Positions 32,148 through 41,992 of a stretch of DNA of 64,000 nucleotides are shown one piece after another. Position 1 is the stretch's first letter, and each line of letters opens with the position of its first letter. Made by a program: the position numbers and the translations under genes. Source of the stretch: Hymenobacter psoromatis. Its GTDB lineage: Bacteria > Bacteroidota > Bacteroidia > Cytophagales > Hymenobacteraceae. The stretch spans positions 1 through 64,000 of the forward strand of contig NZ_JAIFAG010000004.1 of NCBI RefSeq assembly GCF_020012125.1, read 5' to 3'. A model generated the notes under the pieces. The model ran no database searches. It was given only the letters and a program-made list of their open reading frames with translations, and was not told the origin of the DNA.

Positions 32148-33155
32148 ATGCCGGTCGGTAAAAATGCTTACAAGCGTTACCTCATTATTGATAAGTGCCT
32201 ACAACGGCGCAACCTCATCTGGACCATCAAGGACCTGCTGAAAGCAGTAGATGATGAGTACCGCGAAACCACAGCCAAAGGGAAAGGCGTGTGCGAGCGC
32301 ACGCTCAAGGGAGATTTGCACGACATGAAACTGCCGATGCACCATGCTGCCCCCATTGAGTACACCCGCAAGAAAGGCTACCATTACACGGAGCCGGGCT
32401 ACTCTATTCGCAAAACCCCGCTTACCAGCGCAGACCTGATGATTCTTCACCAGAGCCTGCATACGTTGAAAGCTTTGCGTGGCCTAGGCCTGGCGGATGA
32501 CCTGGATGAGTTGGTTCAGCGTCTGGAACAGCATCTGCCCAGTGATGGAACCGTAACCAACCCAATTCTTCAACTAGAAGCAGCGCCGGATTATACTGGC
32601 ACTGAGCACTTGAAACCTCTGTATAAAGCTATTCGGGAGCAGACGCCGCAGGTGATGCAGTATCAATCTTACCGTGCAGCACAGGCCAGCCCAGTGAAAG
32701 TCCACCCCTATCTGCTCAAGACGTACAACGGGCGCTGGTATCTGATAGCCAGCAATGAAGCGAAAGGCGCTCATCTTCAAAACTACGCGCTTGACCGCAT
32801 CAAAGGACTGGATGACAGCCCTTTGAAATTTCGTCCGACTGATGTCGATTTTAGCACCTATTTCGATTCTATCATCGGGGTAACGATGCCGGAGAAAAAT
32901 CCGCACTCCGAGACTATTCGCTTGCACATTGCGGCTGGGCGAGCTCTCTACGTACTTACCAAAGCGCTGCACCCAAGCCAGGTAACCATAAGTGACACTG
33001 CGGATGGCTTGGTAATCGAGCTACGCTTAATTATCAATCAGGAGTTCAAGACGCGCCTGTTTAGTTTCGGACCTGATTTACAAGTGCTAGCGCCCAAATC
33101 CTTGCGCGACTCTATGCACGAGAAGCTCAAAAAGGCCGTCTCCCGCTACAAATAA
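32148..33155 (+). CDS. WYL-domain transcriptional regulator
   Basis: 335 residues from ATG 32148 (MPVGKNAYKRYLIIDKCLQR, the usual start for Bacteroidetes members; an in-frame ATG at 32112 is possible). An N-terminal winged-helix region is followed by the WYL domain with GRWYLIASNE and ALDRIKGL, and a C-terminal extension (RLFSFGPDLQVLAPKSLRD). WYL proteins often repress defence operons until a nucleic-acid or nucleotide ligand is sensed. It faces the MBL/E2-E1-JAB operon across two inverted repeats and converges on the DUF4365 gene 24 bp away. Confidence 0.9.
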   Translation: MPVGKNAYKRYLIIDKCLQRRNLIWTIKDLLKAVDDEYRETTAKGKGVCERTLKGDLHDMKLPMHHAAPIEYTRKKGYHYTEPGYSIRKTPLTSADLMILHQSLHTLKALRGLGLADDLDELVQRLEQHLPSDGTVTNPILQLEAAPDYTGTEHLKPLYKAIREQTPQVMQYQSYRAAQASPVKVHPYLLKTYNGRWYLIASNEAKGAHLQNYALDRIKGLDDSPLKFRPTDVDFSTYFDSIIGVTMPEKNPHSETIRLHIAAGRALYVLTKALHPSQVTISDTADGLVIELRLIINQEFKTRLFSFGPDLQVLAPKSLRDSMHEKLKKAVSRYK

Positions 33156-33179
33156 TTGCCTGATATTCAAACCATTCAG

Positions 33180-35237
33180 CTACTTCCAGTTTTTGACCAT
33201 TACGCGATACTGTTCGAGCAGTTTACTCACATCGCTGCTTGCTGGCGTGGTAAAGCCAGTTACTTTATTGCGAATTTTGTACGAAGTTGGCTGGGTATAA
33301 GCGCTAAGGTTCTGGGCTGGGTGGCCTTGGTCGCTCAGCAGCTCTAATAAAGAGTTTTCACATTCCTGTTGAAACAATCGACTAGCCTGCATTTCGGCCA
33401 ACAGGTTAGGTAAACGGTCAACGGGTAGCCCAAGTACTTCCAAATAGCGTACTGCGAACTCAGCAAGACTTTCGTCGGATTGGTGCGCTAAATCATCCTC
33501 CGACTTTGTCAGTAAGGCTTTCGTTTGTTGGTAAGACTGTTGCACCGTGGGCTTGAACGGGGCGATACCGGTTTGTTTTTCCAGTTGAGCCAATTGTTCC
33601 AGCAATTCTTCGGGCGGTTGCGTCAGCAATGCCTGCCGATATACGGCTCGGCACAGCGCATCAAGCTCATACACAAGGCCAAGTGCTTGGTGTGCTGCCT
33701 TGGGTAGCTGGTGCTTGACGAAAATACCGTGAGCATTTGCACACCTACTAGTTACTTGGCTGAAGGTATCGCGCTCTTGAGGTGTAAGCGAAAGCTGCTC
33801 ATTTGCTGTAAGTAGCAGCTGCGTGTGTTGAATATCCAGGAAGAGAGTAGCATCCAGGCGAACGGCATAGGCCAGCAGCACCTCGTCCTTATGGTTGTAG
33901 GCATAGGTAGCTGCGGCTTTACTTCGGTCAGTAATAGCCGTAATTATCTCAGCGGTGGCCCGAGCACGGTCTAGTTGTACGCTGTGCGCCAGCGGGGCTC
34001 CTAGCTCCGCCCGAATTTTGGCATAAGTCGCATCGCGGGAGAAGGTTGTCGAGAGTAGGATGCAGAGGTTTTCACAATTATAAACTGTAAGCAAATGCTT
34101 TTCACGCAACTCAATTGGGGCATCGTCTATCTCCCGAAACAGGTCCTTAATAGAAGTGAGCATCGGCCCGGCATTTTCTACATACCAGGAATTAACTAGA
34201 CTCAGGTAGATAATATTTAGGCTGAAAGTGAGGGTGTTAATAGAGGAAGTCGTTCGCTGTTTGAGGCTGGCTAACTCGTCAAGCACGGTGCTACGGGAAG
34301 CCTCACCTTTAGCCAGCGCCAAGGCAATGCGAGAAAATGCCAGCAAGTCCTGCTCCGCCTCGTCGTATTCTTCGGCGGCGCATTTGCGCAGGAAGTACTC
34401 TGCTTCAATCAGTACCCCAGTGTGTGTATTTGCCAGGGCAGCTAGAAACAGTAACCGCTTGGATGCGCCAATGGTACGCGGCGGTAGCCGGTTTAACATA
34501 TCCAGCAGCATCCGGTAATCGCCGAGGTTGAACAACAGGCCACCGTAAATTTCGAGCCAGGCGGCCAGTTGGTCGGGGTCATTAGGATTAGGCAGAGGGG
34601 TGGATTTGTCGCTGACTTCGGGGGCGAAGCTGGTCAGGCCATACTGACCACCGTATTGCCGCACTAGTCGATGATGCTGCTGGTAAGTATGGCTGACCTG
34701 ATTATGCAGTGAGCGCAGTGCCTCTTCGTCTAGTATTTGCTTGGTCAGATGCAGAGTAACCTGCTTCTGCTCGCGCCATTCGCGAGTCGCCTCCCTGCCT
34801 TCTAACCGATAAACCAGTGCCTCCACGTAATCGAAGTAACAAACTTGCTCGGCAGCATCGTAGAGGACGATGATACCGGAAGCCGGCGAACGACGACAGA
34901 GGTAGCCAAGGCGTGAGGTATCAAACGGTAACGTCACAAACTGTTGGCCGTCCTGTTCCACAAACCTGACACTAGCCGCGCTCTTGATTTGCACCGCAAA
35001 TTTGCGGGAAGTAGCACCCGACTCATCTACTAGCTCCACATCTAAATCCACCCCATAATCGGGTGTTTCGGTGCGGCTGATAAAGCCATTTTCCAACGAC
35101 AGCAACGACATTACAGCCCGCACAGATTTTTCACTTTGCAAGGCATTCTTATCAACTAGTGGTTGCTTTGCGAAGCTCATAAGCGTGGGGATAAGGGTAA
35201 GTTCATCAGCTTGATAGCGCAGCGAACTACGCGGCAT
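33180..35237 (-). CDS. DUF4365-type nuclease-like protein with long helical C-terminus
   Basis: 685 residues from ATG 35237 (MPRSSLRYQ), which has GGAGGAG just upstream. The N-terminal domain holds TPDYGVDLDVEL and KFAVQIKSA, matching the D...QxK pattern of PD-(D/E)XK-like nucleases in DUF4365. The remaining ~500 residues are alpha-helical and TPR-like (ESLLSLQHNQ-type repeats are not evident, but helix follows helix). It overlaps the end of the restriction-methylase gene by 11 bp, so it is translated with it. Probably a DNA-cleaving or DNA-sensing partner; function unproven. Confidence 0.75.
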   Translation of the reverse strand: MPRSSLRYQADELTLIPTLMSFAKQPLVDKNALQSEKSVRAVMSLLSLENGFISRTETPDYGVDLDVELVDESGATSRKFAVQIKSAASVRFVEQDGQQFVTLPFDTSRLGYLCRRSPASGIIVLYDAAEQVCYFDYVEALVYRLEGREATREWREQKQVTLHLTKQILDEEALRSLHNQVSHTYQQHHRLVRQYGGQYGLTSFAPEVSDKSTPLPNPNDPDQLAAWLEIYGGLLFNLGDYRMLLDMLNRLPPRTIGASKRLLFLAALANTHTGVLIEAEYFLRKCAAEEYDEAEQDLLAFSRIALALAKGEASRSTVLDELASLKQRTTSSINTLTFSLNIIYLSLVNSWYVENAGPMLTSIKDLFREIDDAPIELREKHLLTVYNCENLCILLSTTFSRDATYAKIRAELGAPLAHSVQLDRARATAEIITAITDRSKAAATYAYNHKDEVLLAYAVRLDATLFLDIQHTQLLLTANEQLSLTPQERDTFSQVTSRCANAHGIFVKHQLPKAAHQALGLVYELDALCRAVYRQALLTQPPEELLEQLAQLEKQTGIAPFKPTVQQSYQQTKALLTKSEDDLAHQSDESLAEFAVRYLEVLGLPVDRLPNLLAEMQASRLFQQECENSLLELLSDQGHPAQNLSAYTQPTSYKIRNKVTGFTTPASSDVSKLLEQYRVMVKNWK

Positions 35238-38200
35238 ACTTATTCTCCTCCTCCACAAAGCGCACCAGCGACATTAGCTCCAGCGTATCGAGCAGGGGCT
35301 GCACCTTCTTGGCGCTGCTGCCCCGGAAGCGGGCTGCTACCTGTGCCGCGCCCAGCGGCGCGGTGGCTTGCTGCACCACGGCTCGCACAGCCTGCATTTG
35401 CTGGGCCAGAGCGGTGGGCCAGGGCTGCGGGCCGGTTTCAGTAGCAGTGCTGGCAGCGGCGGCGGCTTCCTGGGGTAGTGCCAGGGCCGACTGCTGCTGG
35501 CCGGGAGCTTGGTAAGCAGGGCGCAGGTAGCGAATGGTACCGGCAGCTTCTTCCTGCTGGCGCTGGTGGTTGAGTTGCACCAGACGGGTGAGGATATCGG
35601 CCTCAAGTAGGTCAGCCGGCCAACCATAAGCTTCGGCTACGACCGCGTCGAGTTGCTGGTGCAGGCTGAGCACTACGGCGGCCAAGCCCTGCTCGTGGGT
35701 GGTTTGCTCCTTGACTGTGAGCGGCTGGCCGACGCGCAGCTTCTCCACCACGTTGTAGAGGTCGGTGAGCGTGAGGCTGGGATGCTGGACCTGCTGACGC
35801 TTGCGGTGCGCGTCAAATTGTTCGGCTATTTCGCGGATGCGAGCTTTTTGAGCCTCAGTGGCAGCAGGAAATGGGAAAGGCTCGAAGCATCGGGACTTGT
35901 TATATACAGGAGTGTCACCTACCCCCAAACGTCCACCAGCGGCTAGTGCCCATATTGCATGTGACTGACTACTCAGTATACCTAATAAATAAGCATCATC
36001 AGTGGCAATGACTATTGCTTTACCCTCTGATACCCAGTCACCAGGAACAAATTGAAACAAGCGGTGCTTGGCTGTTTCGACAGTAACGATATACCTTGGC
36101 AAACCTTCAATTGCTCGCCGCATACTAGGCTGATTCTCGCCAAAAAGCCACCATTTTTCTTGTCTTGTTTCTCTAGGGTTATGGTCTCGAGCGGGTTTAA
36201 CGTGAAGCCATAGCCACTGATAAGCATCAGGATATTTGCTTACCATTTCCTCTAATGTTAATCCAAACGCATCTATTACTGACCGTCGGCGAGGAGTTTT
36301 AGTTAAATCCTGTCCACTGACAAAAGGCTTCACAAGTGGCTGACTTGAGGTAGCTGATAAGCTAGCCGCTTCTGTTTGGTCTAACTCAAAGCCTTTTCCA
36401 TAGAACTTAACACCTACAAAGGAGACGTTTTGGTTTGCCTGCAATACAAATGCTGTGGTTACATCTGCGCCTAATGACAAATCAGAATTGATAAGACCCT
36501 CTGATTCAACGATTACTACTTCAATTGCATCATCCTCTACTGGTATTTCGCTCACGACTGTTGCGTGAATGCCATTGTGAATACCACGTTGTGCTACCGT
36601 CATTGCAATGCGTACCGCAGCTCCATCGCTAGTATCTACCCATGGATGATTTGGGATTACAAAACTTAATGAGATAGGGTCTTGAGAGTTATTGAGGTAG
36701 GCCTCCATTACCCTGCGATTATATATTTGACTTATAGAGTTTGTTGTGATAAACCCTATTCTATCGACGTTGCTCGCTAAGAGTTGTTGGCCTGCTTTAT
36801 ACCACCAATACATTACGAAATCGGCAGAATCAGGCACTTCTGCACTGTAAGCGTCGCGTAACGCCTCAACATACCCGTCTCCTAAATCCTCTCTCATCTT
36901 TAGTTTGCCTATGAATGGAGGATTACCAATAATGAAGTCAGCTTTTGGCCAAGTTGATTGTTGCGGATTAGGATAGTCATACACAGGAACTTGAGCTGTT
37001 TCGTCGGGTACTTCACGACCAGAGATAGGATGCACCTTCTTTGTGCGACCATCCCAACGCATTAAAACTTTTCCATTTATATCCAGCCGTGCTACTGGAT
37101 TATCATACTTTAAAACAGCATCTTGTTGCTGAATATTCTGATAATCATCGAGCAGCGGCTCGCGCAGTTGGGTGAGCCCATAGGTACGCAAGTGCCACTG
37201 CAAGTAGCCGATACGCAGCACCACGTCGGCAATAGCCGCAGCGCGGGGGTTCAGCTCTAGGCCCAGCAACTGGCGTGGACCTACAGTGGTGCCATCGCCC
37301 AACTCCAAGCGGCCAGAGCTGCCCAACTGGCCTAGGGCCGTGAGCACCTCCCCTTCCAGCCGTTTGAGGTGTTCGAGCGTCACATAGAGGAAGTTGCCCG
37401 AGCCGCAGGCCGGGTCCAGAATCCGCACTGACGTGAGGCGGCGCAGGAAGCGGTGTAGCTCGGTGCGGGCCTCTTCTACGGCTTTTTTGCCTTTGCCTTC
37501 TTCGAGGCGCTGAGCACTGGCGGCCTGGGCGGCGGCCCACTCGCGGCGCAGCGGCTCTATCACGGCCGGCAATACTAAGCGCTCTACATAACGGCGCGGG
37601 GTGTAGTGCGCGCCCAAGCTGTGGCGCTCTTGCGGGTCGAGGGCACGTTCAAGCAGGGTGCCGAAGATGGCGGGCTCCACCAGCGTCCAGTCGGCGGCAG
37701 CGGCCTCTTGCAGCAGTTTTATCTGGTCGGCATTCAGGGGCAGTGCCGTCGCATCGTGAAATAGCTTGCCATTGAACTGCCGCACATCGGTTCGCAGCGC
37801 TGCGGCGAAGCCCCCGGTGTCCATGGCAGTCCATAGGCTTTGCAAGGCTTTTGGCAGATTGGCTCGCAGTTCAGGCGTATCGGCATACTCGGCCAGCAGC
37901 TTGGAAAAGGACTTCTTGGGAATTAGCTCCACGTCCTCGGCAAACATGGTGAAGAGGCAGCGCATCAGGAATTGGGCCACTACATCGGGCTTGTGGCCTG
38001 CTTTCTCTAACTGGGTGCTGAGCCCGGCTAGGTAGCCCGCCAACTGGCGTGTTACCTGGGCCGCCAGGCGGGCGGGGTCGAGCTGCTGCGGGTCGGTGAA
38101 GAGCAGCCGGAGCCGCTCGCGCACGGCGGGGTCGGCTAGCGCCAGCAACGGCACCCGGAACTGTTGCGAGTCAGGAAACGGCACGTAGCTGTCGCCCACG

Positions 38201-38688
38201 CCCGCAAAATTGCTGTAGAGGTCGACGGAATAGCCCACATCAACTACGACCACAAAGGGTGGGCGGGGCTCGCTGGCCGGTAGGGCGCGCACGTAGCGCA
38301 GGGCCTGCTCGCGGGCCGCTTCCACCATCTGGCCCCATTTGGCGGTGCCGCGCACGGCGTGGCCCTTGCGGCGCTTGCCAGCGGCTTGGCCCAGCTCGGC
38401 TTTGGCGGCTAGTGCCTGCTGGTCGGGCGTATCGGTACCCTGTTTGGTTTCGAGCACGAAGCAGCCGCGCTTGTATAGGTCGATGCGGCCGGTGCTGCGC
38501 TTTCCTACGCCGTCGTCGAACGTCACGCCGCGCTCGAACACGTAGGCATCCTGGGCGGGGTCGTCGGTGGTAGGGTCAGGCCGGGGCACGCCCAGCAGGT
38601 CGCAAAGGTCTTGCAGGAAGAGGCCGTAGTTGGCGTGCTCGGCACCGCCGGAAGCTTGCCAGCGGGCGAGGAAATCGGGGTAGGTCAC
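35227..38688 (-). CDS. Type IIG-like restriction-methylase (MmeI/Eco57I-type)
   Basis: 1153 residues from GTG 38688 (start VTYPDFLARWQ, the usual beginning of the family; an upstream GTG at 38721 would add 11 residues). The N-terminal domain has a PD-(D/E)XK-like nuclease pattern (TGRIDLYKRGCFVLETKQG). A central adenine-methylase core follows: SAM motif I DPACGSGNFLY and catalytic motif IV NPPFIGK, with LGAHYTPRRYVERLVLP before it. The C-terminal ~450 residues should contain target recognition. Single-chain enzymes of this kind methylate and cut DNA. It is the first gene of an operon with the overlapping DUF4365 gene. DISARM DrmMI-type methylases look similar but no DISARM partner is present. 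Confidence 0.85.
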   Translation of the reverse strand: MTYPDFLARWQASGGAEHANYGLFLQDLCDLLGVPRPDPTTDDPAQDAYVFERGVTFDDGVGKRSTGRIDLYKRGCFVLETKQGTDTPDQQALAAKAELGQAAGKRRKGHAVRGTAKWGQMVEAAREQALRYVRALPASEPRPPFVVVVDVGYSVDLYSNFAGVGDSYVPFPDSQQFRVPLLALADPAVRERLRLLFTDPQQLDPARLAAQVTRQLAGYLAGLSTQLEKAGHKPDVVAQFLMRCLFTMFAEDVELIPKKSFSKLLAEYADTPELRANLPKALQSLWTAMDTGGFAAALRTDVRQFNGKLFHDATALPLNADQIKLLQEAAAADWTLVEPAIFGTLLERALDPQERHSLGAHYTPRRYVERLVLPAVIEPLRREWAAAQAASAQRLEEGKGKKAVEEARTELHRFLRRLTSVRILDPACGSGNFLYVTLEHLKRLEGEVLTALGQLGSSGRLELGDGTTVGPRQLLGLELNPRAAAIADVVLRIGYLQWHLRTYGLTQLREPLLDDYQNIQQQDAVLKYDNPVARLDINGKVLMRWDGRTKKVHPISGREVPDETAQVPVYDYPNPQQSTWPKADFIIGNPPFIGKLKMREDLGDGYVEALRDAYSAEVPDSADFVMYWWYKAGQQLLASNVDRIGFITTNSISQIYNRRVMEAYLNNSQDPISLSFVIPNHPWVDTSDGAAVRIAMTVAQRGIHNGIHATVVSEIPVEDDAIEVVIVESEGLINSDLSLGADVTTAFVLQANQNVSFVGVKFYGKGFELDQTEAASLSATSSQPLVKPFVSGQDLTKTPRRRSVIDAFGLTLEEMVSKYPDAYQWLWLHVKPARDHNPRETRQEKWWLFGENQPSMRRAIEGLPRYIVTVETAKHRLFQFVPGDWVSEGKAIVIATDDAYLLGILSSQSHAIWALAAGGRLGVGDTPVYNKSRCFEPFPFPAATEAQKARIREIAEQFDAHRKRQQVQHPSLTLTDLYNVVEKLRVGQPLTVKEQTTHEQGLAAVVLSLHQQLDAVVAEAYGWPADLLEADILTRLVQLNHQRQQEEAAGTIRYLRPAYQAPGQQQSALALPQEAAAAASTATETGPQPWPTALAQQMQAVRAVVQQATAPLGAAQVAARFRGSSAKKVQPLLDTLELMSLVRFVEEENKYAA

Positions 38689-38828
38689 AAAAATTCGGAG
38701 TAATGCCAGCAATCTAGCCACTAAAACTAGTACCGATTCAAACTTAGCTAATTTTGCTAGCTAACGTAGCTTTGCTTTTTAGCTTCCCTTTCCCGTTTTC
38801 AAACTCTTATCGCTACCGACAAATACCT

Positions 38829-39683
38829 GTGAAGATTCTACCCCCACATAAGATTAGTGGTGCTTTATTCGACATCATTCACGAGGCTCGGCAAGAACTC
38901 GTGTTGGTGTCGCCTTATGTTGACCTAACGCACTGGAAACAACTAGCCAGCGCTCTTACGGCCGCCCGCGACCGGGGAGTACGTATCACGTTCTATACCC
39001 GGCACGAGCCCAACAAACCAACCAGCAAGGAGCAGGTTGAGGCCTTAGGCATTACGCCCCAGCTCGTAGCTTGGCTGCACGCCAAGTTTTATTTCAACGA
39101 AACCAACGGTCTCATCACGTCGCTCAATCTGCTGGGCTCTTCCAACAGCAACTCGATAGAAATAGGCTCGCAGCTTGAAACCGCCGAGGAACTGGAGGTA
39201 CTGCGTCATTTTGTGAAGCAGTACCTAGTGCCTCAAGAGTTAGGCAAGAAAGTGAGCGATGAGGATAAGTACCTCAACACGGCGGACTTCGGCCAGACCC
39301 TGTCAGACTACTTAGAAGAATTTGTGGATGACTCGTGCGAAGTGACCGGCGGTTCCGGCAAGAGCATATCCATCCAGGCATTGAGCAATTCTTTCACCGC
39401 TACTATTGATGGCCTCAAGTATCAGCTCGTGTTGGACGGCATCATTTCGGGCCGCGAAGCTGACCGATATAGTGCAAAGCGCGCAAAGCACTTCAAGTAT
39501 GCGGCTTTGCGTTACGAATTGCAGCGCGGTGACAAAGGGTATTATGATATGATTTGTGCAACGCTTACCCAGCCGCTTTCAGCCTCAAGGTTCAATAAGC
39601 TAACTCCGGCCGAGAAAAAGCACCTTTGCACTGTCATTGCTGATTTTCTGACGGCGGTACGAGCGTTTAAAGACGACTACTAG
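38829..39683 (+). CDS. PLD-family (HKD) nuclease-like protein
   Basis: 284 residues from GTG 38829 (VKILPPHKISGALFDIIHEA); a TTG at 38754 would add an unlikely hydrophobic leader. The phospholipase-D motif is WLHAKFYFNETNGLITSLNL (HxK followed by polar residues), in the context of LVLVSPYVDLTHW. A single HKD motif implies a dimeric active site. The C-terminal ~100 residues form another small domain. Related proteins act as nucleases in restriction and defence loci. It is transcribed divergently from the restriction-methylase, with 140 bp between starts. Confidence 0.8.
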   Translation: MKILPPHKISGALFDIIHEARQELVLVSPYVDLTHWKQLASALTAARDRGVRITFYTRHEPNKPTSKEQVEALGITPQLVAWLHAKFYFNETNGLITSLNLLGSSNSNSIEIGSQLETAEELEVLRHFVKQYLVPQELGKKVSDEDKYLNTADFGQTLSDYLEEFVDDSCEVTGGSGKSISIQALSNSFTATIDGLKYQLVLDGIISGREADRYSAKRAKHFKYAALRYELQRGDKGYYDMICATLTQPLSASRFNKLTPAEKKHLCTVIADFLTAVRAFKDDY

Positions 39684-39750
39684 CAACTCAGTACTCCGAG
39701 TCCTTAATGCTCCAATTGTCAAGGTCCTATTACTCATTCATCGTGCACGC

Positions 39751-41046
39751 ATGGCATTTACTCGCCGCTTTGGCTTAGCCTTATCCGGTGGTGGCTATCG
39801 GGCGGCCGCCTTCCATTTAGGTACGCTCAATAAGCTGCACGAAATGGAGCGACTAGCCACTATTGACGTTATTTCCACTATTTCCGGTGGTTCTATCACC
39901 GGCGCGGCGTACTGCCTGCATCAGGGGGCTTTTGAGGACTTTCACGCTAAAATGACGGAGGCGTTGCTTCGCTGTAACGTAATCAGCCACGCGCTGAAGT
40001 CTTGGTCGTTTGTGCGGTTTTTGTTGGTAGTACTGGCTTTTGTCGTGCCGGGCGTGGCCTTGCTTTTTACGCGCTGGGCACCTTTGTCGCTGCTACCGTT
40101 ACTCGGTTTGCTGCTCATTGTGCTTCGCTATCAGTTTCGCATTCTTCCGGTTAGCCAGGAGATAGAGCGGGCCTACGATGTATTTTTTTATCAGGGGCAG
40201 ACACTGCAAGATTTACGTCCGACTCCCATTCTGGCAATTGGCACTTCGAATCTGCAAACAGGGCGGCCATTTACTTTTTCACGGGAGTGGATGGCTGACT
40301 CGACATACTCCTACTACCAGCCCCCGGTACACTTCAACGCGGCTAACTTCCCAGTGGCGCGCGCAGTAGCAGCTTCCTCCTGCGTTCCGTTTGCCTTCAC
40401 CCCTATTACTATTGGCCCAAAATACTTTCGGGAACCAGCTGATGCTACCCGTGCCCACCCACAGCTCATCGACGGCGGGGTCTACGACAATCAGGGCATC
40501 CAAAAACTCACGCAGGCTAATAGCCGCTACGAGTGTAATACCATCATTGTATCGGATGCTGGGGCAGGTCTGAGCCCGTTGGGCGGCCGCCCTTATCCCA
40601 ATACAATTGCCCTCTTGCTGCGCACGGTGGATTTATTTATGAACCGCATCAAGAATGCGCAGATGATGGCCAGCCTATTTCAGCGCGCAACGGAACACAG
40701 CAAATGTGTTGCTTATCTATCGCTGGGGTGGGAGCTTAAAAACAGTATTCCGGGCTTCATCGACAACTTAGCGCAGGGCAATATCCCACCAGCAGTAGTG
40801 GCGGCTAGGCAGCTGCGCGCTGAATGGGTTGCCAATCCGAAAGAGCACCGCCTCGCCCTCACAGAATACTTGGAGCAACAAGTGAATTACATTGAGTTAG
40901 CAGCTCGCGACCTTACCTCTGACGAATGGCAAGTTGTGTGTCAAGTCGCTACTAATCTGACACCACTAACATCTGCTCAGCTTAGCTTATTAACTCGCCA
41001 CGCTGAAAACCTGACGGAGTTACAAGTCAAGCTATACTGGCCTTGA
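39751..41046 (+). CDS. Patatin-like phospholipase with two membrane helices
   Basis: 431 residues. Oxyanion loop LSGGGYRAAAFHLG (11-24), nucleophile Ser45 in STISGGSITG, and catalytic Asp in LIDGGVYDNQG define a patatin. Residues ~88-130 form two hydrophobic helices (FVRFLLVVLAFVVPGVALLF and LSLLPLLGLLLIVLRY), so the enzyme is membrane-bound. Patatin-like enzymes are effectors in several abortive-infection systems including CBASS (CapV), but no cyclase is near. It follows the PLD gene by 67 bp on the same strand and may share its operon. Confidence 0.88.
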   Translation: MAFTRRFGLALSGGGYRAAAFHLGTLNKLHEMERLATIDVISTISGGSITGAAYCLHQGAFEDFHAKMTEALLRCNVISHALKSWSFVRFLLVVLAFVVPGVALLFTRWAPLSLLPLLGLLLIVLRYQFRILPVSQEIERAYDVFFYQGQTLQDLRPTPILAIGTSNLQTGRPFTFSREWMADSTYSYYQPPVHFNAANFPVARAVAASSCVPFAFTPITIGPKYFREPADATRAHPQLIDGGVYDNQGIQKLTQANSRYECNTIIVSDAGAGLSPLGGRPYPNTIALLLRTVDLFMNRIKNAQMMASLFQRATEHSKCVAYLSLGWELKNSIPGFIDNLAQGNIPPAVVAARQLRAEWVANPKEHRLALTEYLEQQVNYIELAARDLTSDEWQVVCQVATNLTPLTSAQLSLLTRHAENLTELQVKLYWP

Positions 41047-41092
41047 AATAGCTTAAGCTAAACTGCAAACAGAGCACTTTGAGGTGGTCCAG

Positions 41093-41992
41093 TTACGCTG
41101 GACAGTTTAGGGCACTAAATTGAAGAAGCTGTTGGTGAGTGTGATACGGCATCTGGTAGTCGATGCTGGAGTGTAGGCGTTCGTGATTGTAGTAGTCAAA
41201 ATACTCGGCAACGCTGGCTTGGGCGTCGGCCAAGTCGGCAAAAACGGGTCGCTCGCGGACTTCGAGCACTTCGGTTTTGAGGCGCGACCAGAGGCTTTCG
41301 GCCTGGGCATTATCGTAGCAGTCGCCCCGGCGGCTCTGCGAGCGCAGCGCCTCGTGGTTGTGGAGCAGCTGTCGGTAGGCGTTGCCACAGTACTGCCCGC
41401 CCCGGTCGGAGTGGACTACGAGGTCCGGCGTGGGCGGCTGCGCCCAGAAAGCCCGTTGTAAGGCGCTAGTCACCAACTCTTCAGGCATGGTGGCCATTAC
41501 CTGCCAGCCGACTACCTGCTTGCTGGCCATGTCTTGAAAAGCGCACAGGTAGGCCCAGTCGCCGTTAGCCAGCGGTAGATGGGTAATATCGCTGACCCAG
41601 ACCCGGTTAGCCTGGGTAGGCTTGGGCTGGTCGAGCAGCCGGTTCGGCGCGCAGCGCAGCCCGTGGGTCGAGTCGGTGGTGCGCGGGGTAAAAGCCTTGG
41701 GTTGCAGCGCGTGCAGACCTCGGCGGCGCATGGCTGTGCGGAGCCGCTGCCGACCGACGCGGTAGCCCTGGCGGCGCAGTTCGGCGCGGAGCCGACGCGT
41801 ACCATAGCAGCGTTTATGGACCCCAAATACCTTGACTAGTGCGGTTTCCCAAGCTGGCTCTGGCTTAGCTACTGCTTGCTGTTGAAGCTGTTGCCAAGCA
41901 TAGTAGCCGCTGGCAGGTACCTGCACCAACTCGCAGAGCAGGCGCACGGGGTAGTGGTCCCGCTGCGCCTCGATAAAGCGGTAACGACTCAT
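41093..41992 (-). CDS. IS3-family transposase OrfB (copy 2)
   Basis: Translation identical to OrfB of copy 1, including the DDE residues in DITHLP, HSDRGGQY and NAQAESLWSRLKTE. Expected to be expressed mainly as an OrfAB frameshift fusion. Confidence 0.95.
   Translation of the reverse strand: MSRYRFIEAQRDHYPVRLLCELVQVPASGYYAWQQLQQQAVAKPEPAWETALVKVFGVHKRCYGTRRLRAELRRQGYRVGRQRLRTAMRRRGLHALQPKAFTPRTTDSTHGLRCAPNRLLDQPKPTQANRVWVSDITHLPLANGDWAYLCAFQDMASKQVVGWQVMATMPEELVTSALQRAFWAQPPTPDLVVHSDRGGQYCGNAYRQLLHNHEALRSQSRRGDCYDNAQAESLWSRLKTEVLEVRERPVFADLADAQASVAEYFDYYNHERLHSSIDYQMPYHTHQQLLQFSALNCPA

Noticed and set aside
35227..39683. DISARM system (methylase plus PLD protein)
   Set aside because: DrmMI-like and DrmC-like proteins alone are not enough: no DrmA helicase, DrmB (DUF1998) or DrmD is present, and the two genes are divergent.
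28278..41046. CBASS type II operon (Cap2/Cap3-like activities plus patatin effector)
   Set aside because: No CD-NTase gene is visible and the patatin lies 9 kb away on the other side of an unrelated operon.
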